Assembly: GCA_023053685.1 (NCBI GenBank)
Contig: JALIGW010000029.1
Location: forward strand, 3,606,501-3,670,500
Length of the DNA stretch: 64,000 nucleotides
From: Diadophis punctatus similis
Taxonomy: Eukaryota; Chordata; Lepidosauria; Squamata; Dipsadidae
Direction of reading: 5' to 3'
Part shown: one piece after another, positions 56,730-64,000 of the stretch
How the letters are laid out: the number at the start of each line of letters is the position of its first letter
How positions within the stretch are numbered: the first letter of the stretch is position 1
Position numbers and translations under genes: made by a program
Notes under the pieces: generated by a model
Seen by the model: only the letters and a program-made list of their open reading frames with translations
What the model was told of the DNA's origin: nothing
Database searches by the model: none

Positions 56730-58194
56730 GGAAAAAGAGCAACCCAAAACAAACTGGAAAAAAGAAGATAAAATTATAGTTATTTAATTTTTTTAAATTA
56801 AATTATGGAACTCACAGAAATTATCATAAATGCAATAAATTGAAACAGATCAAATTCCAAATTCTACTTTACATTTTTAAACATTTACGTTTAAATTCAG
56901 GATTGTGCATGTTTGGTAACTCTGAAATGATCCAATAATCCAGTATTTTTGTTGTCCATGGTATGTCCTAGGATTACTGGAATTTTAGAGCTAAAATGCA
57001 TGGCGGTGTGCATATGAAAAAGAAATGTACCACTGATTTCTTTGAGAATGAAATGTGATTCACCAACATTGCATGCTCTCTATCATTGATCAGTTGAAAA
57101 TTTATACCAAACTGAATACAGTACTCTTGAGCAAAATTCATTGAAAAAAAAACATGTACTTTAGTAAAGTATATATTGTAGCAATTAGAAAGAAAAGGAA
57201 TCAGGAACAATGCTGATGTAGTAAACACATTTTCTCTATCATCTCCTTGCTCCAAAGTTTGTAAATGTAAAATTACAGAAGGTACCATCAGTTTTTTGAC
57301 TATTATGATTACTGTTAGATTACCCTGGCTCTACCTTTCTCTACTACAAAAGCTTGCTTTATTCTAAAACCATTAAACATATGTTCTGTCTTCAGCTATT
57401 GTAATTCTGTTAAATAAAATTCCTAATTTGGGAAAAGGAAGAAAGTAAACAGTGCAGATGTGTTGCTTCTTACAAGTTAGAATAGTAATGATTTCATTTT
57501 CCACCAATCACTGGCCGAGACACATATCTTAGCGAGACTTACCTGTTTTAAGCAGTGCAAGCTCCAACTGAAATGATATAGTGGAATAATGCACAGCACA
57601 ATAATATACTGCAATTACATCTCATGGGTGTGATCTTTGGAATCCTCAAGACTGATGAAACTCAGCAATTAAACTACACTGGGCATCAGGTCATTTTTCT
57701 CTGCTCCCTTGGAGTTTCCTATTTGTCCTTGTTGCTGTCAAATGAGTCCCAGAACTTGATAAATGCTTCCTTGGTGGAAAAATAACTACTGGAGGTGACA
57801 ATTTAAGTAAGTGGTACTATGTGTATTTAATTTTTTTTCACCCTCTCTGTTGTTCCATTGGGAGTCCCTCACCAAATCAGCACACCAACTTTAGGATGCC
57901 AGAAACATGGAGCACCCTTTTATTCAGAAATTAAATTATTACAGCTTCCCTATGTGAGATTTTAAACACAGTCATTATGTCTATCTTTTCAGTAAAGCCA
58001 AGGGGTATTTCCATATGGTACTATTTTCAATCCTTCTAAAAAGTTGAAAGTATTGCTTTTATCTGTCTCAGTAGATAGAGAGGAGGAGGAGCATCTTTTG
58101 ATCCCTCCATTTAAAGAATGTCTTAAAAAGGGTGGCTTTTCTGTTGCAGAGCCCACCCTCTGGGACACCACACTTAATCTGATCTTGACATTGG
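56730..58194. other. Unassigned spacer
   Basis: AT-rich, no gene. From about 58040 the GGTGGCTTTTCTGTTGCAGA and CCACCCTCTGGGACACC text, continued after the MITE at 58566-58650, looks like an old retroposon 3' region. Confidence 0.35.
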
Positions 58195-58202
58195 CCCCGA
58201 TC

Positions 58203-58565
58203 CAGGGGTGGGTTCCTCCCGGTTCGAACCGGATCGCCCGAACCGGTAGTGACCCGCTGGTGACATCACTGTCGGTGCTGGTCCATGCACGCCGCCATTT
58301 TTTTAATTTTCTGCGAATTTTTCCCCTTCCGCGGCTTGAAAAGGGCCCTCCCACCTGCCCGCGGGTGAATTCTGACCTTTATTTCTTTGCCCGAAGCACA
58401 GCTGATGAGCTCCTCAGCTGTGTTTTGGGCTCATTCCTGCTTCTGAGCATGCACGGAAGCCAAATCGCGTGAGGGGACACACACGCGCACATGAGCAGAG
58501 CAATCGGGTGCACGTGAATCATTGCGATGCGAACTGGTGGTGAAGGTAAGTGTAATCCACCCCTG
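58203..58565. mobile_element. hAT-like MITE, GGTGGG-type
   Basis: A 363-bp element starting CAGGGGTGGGTTCCTCCC and ending TGTAATCCACCCCTG, with exact 8-bp duplication CCCCGATC (58195-58202, 58566-58573). Contains GGTTCGAACCGG near the left end and a CpG-rich interior. Confidence 0.85.
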
Positions 58566-58692
58566 CCCCGATCCTGTGGCTCTTTCCTGAAGCCATGGAT
58601 ATGCTCCAGAGCCTAGAAGTCATAAGCTTTGCAGACTTTAACAATTGCAAATGAATGAATCAATGAGTAAATATATCTTAAAGAGCAATTAA

Positions 58693-58905
58693 GAGAGCCA
58701 GTTTGGCATAGTGGTTAAGTCACCAGTCTAGAAACCAGGAGTTCATGAGTTCTAGTCCCATGTCAGACACAAAGCCAGCTTGATGACTTTGGACTGGCCT
58801 CTCTCTCTCTCAGCCCAAGGGAGAAATCATGGCAAGCCACTTCTGGAAAACCTTACTAAGAAAACTGCAGGGATTATCTAGGTAGTTGCCAGAAGTCAAA
58901 CCCTC
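58693..58905 (+). repeat. Squamate tRNA-derived SINE
   Basis: GAGCCAGTTTGGCATAGTGG, GAGTTCTAGTCCC (B box), CTCTCTCTCTCAGCCCAAGG, and ACCTTACTAAGAAAACTGCA, in + orientation. Confidence 0.85.
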
Positions 58906-59586
58906 ACATCATCAATGAAAACATTTTGGTTTCATCAAAGCATCAAGAATGAAATGCTCAGAGGTTTGTTTCAAAGAGGAATACATTTTTAACTGAAAAG
59001 GGGCAAAATGGATGACTAAAGCTGATTTTCTTTCAGAAATAATTGCATCTGATGAATATCACCCCTATTCTAAAGTGAATGATATGGGTGATCAAGCTAT
59101 TTTGGAGCATGAGGGCTAAACTTTAGGTAATCTATGTGAGACCTTTTTTTTATTATGCAACAGTTTTTCCCAGATTCATGAAATACTATGCTGCTCAGCC
59201 ATGTCCTCATCCCGCAGAATATTGAGTGGCTGGAGGCATTGCATTATTGCAGTCAACGTATCTATCTCAAGGGTACAAACTGGGGAAGACTGATCAACTA
59301 TGTTAAAATGGGGAGAGGAAGGGTTCTTTTATTCAAAGCACAGAGAAAATTTCATCTAATTTTTAAATATGTAATACTTTTTTTTCTACAGTTAGCTCTT
59401 TCTTTTAAAAATTGCCATAATATATTACTGTTCTGTAACTACTGTTAAAAAAAAAGAAAGATACAAGACAAGATCTGGATTAGGCACCATGATATAGTTG
59501 AAAAAGAAACTCAGTGAAGACTTTCCTAAGAAAACTCCCGAGTCTTCATTCCATTGTAGAAAGGGGTTACAACCGATTCAGTCATT
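58906..59586. other. Unassigned spacer
   Basis: AT-rich, nothing recognised. Confidence 0.4.
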
Positions 59587-59587
59587 C

Positions 59588-60185
59588 AGAAAGTGAGTCA
59601 AAAAGTAATGCCATTTTCTTTAGGACAGGTATAATTGCCAACACAGGAACATGTAGCATACATCAAAATGAAGCTGGTCCTCTGTGGATCACATCCCTAC
59701 CTCTCAACATAGTCACCGTTTCTCTCAAAAGCAATGTTCCACCTTCGGATGAGAGCATGTATCCCTGCCTCGTAAAACTTTGTTGACTGTTCTTCGAGCC
59801 ACTTCTTCACCGCAGTTTTCACTTCCTCGTCACTGGAATAATGTTTGCCTCTCAAACCCTCTTACATGGGGCCGAAGAGATGATAGTCTGAAGGCGCTAA
59901 ATCTGGTGAGTATGGAGGATTATTATTCCAGTGACAAGGAAGTGAAAACTGCAGTGAAGAAGTGGCTCAAAGAACAGTCAACAAAACTTTACGAGGCAGG
60001 GATACATGCTCTCATTCGAAGGTGGAACATTGCTATTGAGAGAAAGGGTGACTATGTTAAGAAGTAGGGATGTGATCCACAGAGGACCAGCTTCATTCTG
60101 ATGTATGCTACATGTTCCTGTGTTGGTAATTATACTGTACCTGTCCTAAAGAAAATGGCATTACTGTTTGACTCACCCTCAAATT
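59588..60185. mobile_element. Fold-back mariner remnant
   Basis: Two inverted copies of a mariner 3' end meet near 59890. Outer ends: TGAGTCAAAAAGTAATGCC at the left, GGCATTACTGTTTGACTCA at the right. The left arm, read on the minus strand, encodes PPYSPDLAPSDYHLFG (containing the third catalytic Asp of mariner transposase), then HYSSDEEVKTAVKKWLEEQS and HALIRRWNIA. The right arm encodes the same C-terminus on the + strand (YSSDKEVKTAVKKWLKEQ to GDYVKK). The catalytic N-terminal two thirds are absent, so it is inactive. Confidence 0.85.
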
Positions 60186-60223
60186 TCAGGGTAACATCAG
60201 TCATTGGTGGAAAGATAAACTGG

Positions 60224-61150
60224 TTAGCTGGTTGTGACTTTTCTAATGGCTTCTTTCACCTCCTTATTTCTCAAGCTATAGATTAGGGGATTCAACATGG
60301 GTATGATTAATGTGTAAATTATGGAAGTTACCATATCAGTATCCTGTCCAGATTTAAGGTTGGGATGGATATATGTAAAGGTCCCGGTTCCATAAAGTAG
60401 GGCCACTGATGTTAGGTGAGAAGCACAGGTGGATAAAGCTTTACTTTTCCCCTTCATCGAGTTGATCTTCAGGATGGCAGATAAAATACAGAGATATGAA
60501 ATAATAATGACTGAAATAGAGATCATTGCAACTACTCCTGATGCAAAGACAGACAGAGATTCTGAAAGGTGGGATTCAGAGCAGGAAAGCTGAAGAAGTT
60601 TAGGGATGTCACAGAAGAAATGTTTGAGGATGTTACATCTACAGTAGGATAATCTGAATATACATGCTGTCTGTAGCACTGCATTTGCAACGCCAGCTGC
60701 ATATGATCCTGCAACCAGACAGTTGCATCGTTCTTGGGACATAAAAACAGGATACAAGAGAGGGTTACAAATAGCCATATATCGGTCAATTGCCATCACA
60801 GCCAAAAGAAAGCACTCAGTAGTCACAAAGGCAGTGAACAAACAGAGCTGAACAACACATCCTGCGTAGGAGATGCTTTTATGATCTACCAAGAAGTTCA
60901 CTAGCATCTTGGGGGCAATCACTGAGACGTAGCAGAGGTCTGTGAAGGATAAATGGAGGAGGAAAAAGTACATGGGAGTGTGAAAGTGGGAGTCAATCCT
61001 GATCAGCACAATTAGGCCGAGGCTTCCGGTCACAGTGAAAAGATAGATGGCAAGAAACAAAAAGAAGAGAACCATCTGCAGGTTGGGTTCATCAGTGAAT
61101 CCTAGTAGGATGAATTCTGTTACCATTGTGTAGTTATTCTGCTGACCCAT
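60224..61150 (-). CDS. Olfactory receptor (class II, OR5/OR8/OR9-like)
   Basis: Intact OR of 308 residues if started at 61150 ([10 protein letters not shown]). A longer frame starts at 61201, but a splice acceptor (TTTTTTCTCTCCAG, AG at 61170-61169) falls between, and the sequon N6-Y7-T8 and family length fit the inner start. Landmarks: FHTPMYFF 56-63; Cys98; [10 protein letters not shown] 119-128 (Ile for the usual Tyr); SYLCI 218-222; [10 protein letters not shown] 237-246; [12 protein letters not shown] 287-298. The near-invariant TM1 Asn (N1.50) is Ser43 (AGC), one transition from AAC. It is more diverged than the other two minus-strand ORs. The stop codon is 34 bp from a fold-back mariner. 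Role: odorant receptor, with a question about folding or signalling because of Ser43. Confidence 0.93.
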   Translation of the reverse strand: MGQQNNYTMVTEFILLGFTDEPNLQMVLFFLFLAIYLFTVTGSLGLIVLIRIDSHFHTPMYFFLLHLSFTDLCYVSVIAPKMLVNFLVDHKSISYAGCVVQLCLFTAFVTTECFLLAVMAIDRYMAICNPLLYPVFMSQERCNCLVAGSYAAGVANAVLQTACIFRLSYCRCNILKHFFCDIPKLLQLSCSESHLSESLSVFASGVVAMISISVIIISYLCILSAILKINSMKGKSKALSTCASHLTSVALLYGTGTFTYIHPNLKSGQDTDMVTSIIYTLIIPMLNPLIYSLRNKEVKEAIRKVTTS

Positions 61151-61201
61151 CTTTATTGAATCAGGTCTCTGGAGAGAAAAAATAATAATTAAAATAAACA
61201 A

Positions 61202-62002
61202 AAATATAATTAAATATTTGTTGTGTGATTATTACATTAAAAAAAATTTTTTTTTGCATTCGGAGGTTTCGCTTGGTTGTGCTTTAGTAAAACATATGGA
61301 CCAAGAAACCCTTTATATGTTCCTGCACATAAAGGCTCCTTTGCTTGGTTTTATCTTTCCCATTAACGCTAACAATCCGTATCATAGAGGAGTAGTATTT
61401 CATCCAGCAGCATCACACGCAGCCCATGGGTAAGGGGGCAAAATAAATAAGACTGATAGCTTATCTCCAGAAAGTGGGAAAATACTGGAGAAAACCTTTA
61501 TAAATTACAGATAATATGAACTGATGATTTGACATGGCATTCAGATCCAAATACTGAGCTTTTCTATGCTGGCTACATGTTACATAAAGTTTTTGCAGTG
61601 AGAACTTCCAGGATATGGCTCCCAGTGTTTTCCCACTACTCAGAGAGGTGGGTAAGACCTCTTCTGCTTCAATGCCTTGATAGGGACTCCACTTCCAGGG
61701 ACCCAGCACATTTCCCCACTACTGTCGTGGATCAGGTGCAAATCAACCATTGTCCCTAGTAAGAAGAGCATTGTCAAAATTTGCAAGTGGTAACAAAATG
61801 GAGAGGGGATGGGGAGAAGAGGTGGGCAACCAGTGGCCAAAAAGAAAAGAGCAAGGAAACAAGGAAAGTGAGAATCAGTATGTACAGTATGCATGCATAA
61901 TATGTGATGCTTAAATAAATGTAAAGAATAAAACATTTGTACTGTAATAGTGTCTCTCTGTGTTCCATGTGTTGCCTTGAGCATTTCATTACTGCATAAG
62001 TT
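61202..62002. other. Unassigned upstream region
   Basis: AT-rich 5' flank of the last OR; may hold its noncoding 5' exon and promoter, but no element can be named. Confidence 0.4.
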
Positions 62003-62005
62003 TTT

Positions 62006-62058
<53 letters not shown>

Positions 62059-62420
62059 TTTTTCAAATTTCTTGATTGCCCATCACACTTGCGTGACTCT
62101 GTGCAGCTTCAAATAAAACAATATAGCCATATAAAAGCCATAATTAAAAACAAATCTAAACTACCTTCAAGATTATATGACATTCAAGCAAGTTGGCAGA
62201 ATCAGGTCTTGATGGTTTTCCAAAAGGCTAGGAAAGTGGAGGCCTGCCTTGCCTCTGGGGACAAGATGCTCCTACCACCAAGATCCCAAACTCTTCTATA
62301 CCCATTGAAAATGTGTGAATGTATCCACTCATCAATCCCACCTCCCCACTCAATACTTCATTGGCCAAGACGCGCAGTGAGGGGCTTGAAAGAAGAAAGA
62401 GGAAAGATTGACTAAATGGA
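62003..62420 (-). mobile_element. LINE 3' end (CR1-like), minus
   Basis: Starts with a run of ATTT repeats (62006-62056), then TGATTGCCCATCACACTTGC and GGTCTTGATGGTTTTCCAAA..GGCTAGGAAAGTGGAGG, a diverged relative of 31975-32432 (GTCTTGACGGCTTTTCAGAA). Confidence 0.65.
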
Positions 62421-64000
62421 GGAATAGAGGAGATTTCTTTTTTCATTCTGCCCTTTGACAAGGGTCCAGTCTTCACTAAGCAAAGTAAGAGCTCCTCTCC
62501 CCCCAGGTAAATCACTGTCCTTGTTCATCACATTCATGAAACGATCCCCTTTCGTTCTGCAGAGTGCAATGTTATTGGCTGGGGTCAGACACTGAACTTT
62601 ATTTTAATCATGACTTAAATCCAACTGGGTTTATATTTATGTCCAAAACAAATGCATTCCATTATGGTTTAATCTGACAATCATTCGAAGGGGAAATACA
62701 TTCTTAGTCATATTAAATAAAGAAGAATGTAGGATGAAGTATTGTTTCTGGAAGCTCAACTAAAGCAGTTTGTCTTGTTCTGTGTCCTAACAGAATGGAT
62801 GAAAAAAAATGTTTTTCTTAATTATCATCATTTTTTAGCTTCTGGTGGCTATCTTCTCACCAATACAAAATCCTACACCAATTAAAGCTTAGTCAACACT
62901 GATTGTTTTTATATTGATTAAAAGCTGTTTTCCGATTACATTAGGTATAAAAATATTATCCATTTTTGGGCAGTGGCTGTTTTGCAATGTTATATCAGTG
63001 TTTTCTAAGTTCAGTCCGGTAACAGTTTTGACATAGTTTAAAAAGTTGTACCTTAGAGGATGACAACTTACTGCATTATTTCTGCTGTGAAGTCATTCAT
63101 GGCACAAAATAGTAGATTCAAGTCATTTCTATGTTGCCATCATAGATGAATTGAATATTAATGCCTTTCTCTGAAAAGAAGAAAGTTATAGAAAGTTGTT
63201 CTAAAGGTTTCAGCCGATGGATTTTTCCATTCAATTAAAGCTGATAGACAAATAACATTTTAAAGAGAAGTATATTGAGGCAAGTGGCCATCCATCTCTT
63301 TTTTCTTTTCAATATCCCCCTAAATCACTTTGCAGATAAAATTATAACCCTAGTCTTTGCCAGAGTTTAACTACATATGATAGACTTAAGATACATTTAA
63401 GATCACCACTATAAGTGAAGCTTGTAGCCTTATTGGTAGACATGAGCATGCTGTACTACAGAAAGTTGACCATGATAAATGTCATATACACATACAAACA
63501 CACAGACACACACACAGACCGAGAGAGCGCTAGCTTATTGCATCAGCAGGATGTACATTTTGATGGCAGATGTAGTCTATATCTGAGAAAATGCCACTTC
63601 TATCAACAAAATTGCTTAACAAATATAATTTTAAACAATTATATATATATATATTTCTTACTTCTACATGTCCTATGTCAATCTGTAGATTACAACTTTC
63701 TCCTCTTTCCCTTTGTGATGAAATGTTTACTTGTTAGAAGTATTATTCAACTTACCAAAGTATTGCACAAAAATGGCAGGCATGGGAAACATAAAGGGCC
63801 TCTCTACAGTTTTCCATGTCCAACAAATAGATTGATACAGCCTCATTGCAAGCAACATTTCAAAAGGGTAGGATCCATACATTTTATTCTCAGAAAATTA
63901 GCATATTTTGCTTGTAGAAAATCTAAGATTCCCTGGGGGCACATTCAGAGTCTTTCATGGATTATAATAAGTCCCATTGGCAATGTACATACTAGACAAC
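62421..64000. other. Unassigned spacer
   Basis: AT-rich to the end of the window, with a short CA-rich stretch (about 63484-63520) and a small TA run (about 63640). No gene recognised. Confidence 0.4.

Noticed and set aside
60224..61201. 325-residue start for the last OR
   Set aside because: The upstream Met segment lies before a strong splice acceptor, and the inner Met fits the family.

Overview
The window is vertebrate nuclear DNA, most likely from a squamate reptile and probably a snake. The reasons are single-exon olfactory receptor (OR) coding regions preceded by splice acceptors, CR1-, L2- and L1-type LINEs, tRNA-derived SINEs of the squamate type, SPIN-like hAT elements, a DIRS-type element and abundant microsatellites. 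There are no bacterial-style operons. The host genes I can support are seven intact class II OR genes and one broken OR; almost everything else is transposon-derived or unassigned noncoding sequence.

Layout. 1-10 kb: no OR genes; a hAT-like MITE (332-558), a short LTR (837-1062), and a CR1 LINE (about 3.93-8.27 kb) split by a 2.85-kb TA-flanked fold-back element (5087-7939). The fold-back carries two inverted copies of what looks like a captured host first exon. 10.2-37.6 kb: a tandemly duplicated OR block on the + strand. Unit A has OR1 (12268) and OR2 (17461). Unit B is wrecked: an OR1 relic split by about 5.4 kb of nested repeats, the rest eroded, and the OR2 CDS lost. Unit C has OR1' (29002) and OR2' (35012). 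Flanking MITEs and SINEs are shared by A and C, so they predate the duplication; an LTR and a LINE tail at 31.5-32.4 kb are only in C, so they came later. 37.6-41.3 kb: simple repeats, LINE tails and a solo LTR separate the + strand block from minus-strand ORs.

41.3-61.2 kb holds three minus-strand ORs (41333-42274, 55718-56686, 60224-61150) of a different, OR5/OR8-like type. The first two are close paralogues, 14 kb apart. Between them lies a 6.04-kb CpG-rich element (48078-54116) with inverted terminal repeats and an internal complementary region, the structural hallmark of DIRS1-like tyrosine-recombinase retrotransposons. A fold-back mariner ends 34 bp beyond the stop codon of the last OR. 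61.2-64 kb: a LINE tail and no recognisable gene.

Functionally this is part of an OR cluster. Each OR is expected to act as a G-protein-coupled odorant receptor in the cilia of olfactory neurons. The OR1/OR1' and OR2/OR2' pairs are almost identical apart from a few scattered changes and a patch at the end of extracellular loop 2 and start of TM5. Repeat and transposon family names are from memory of family features and were not checked against a database.
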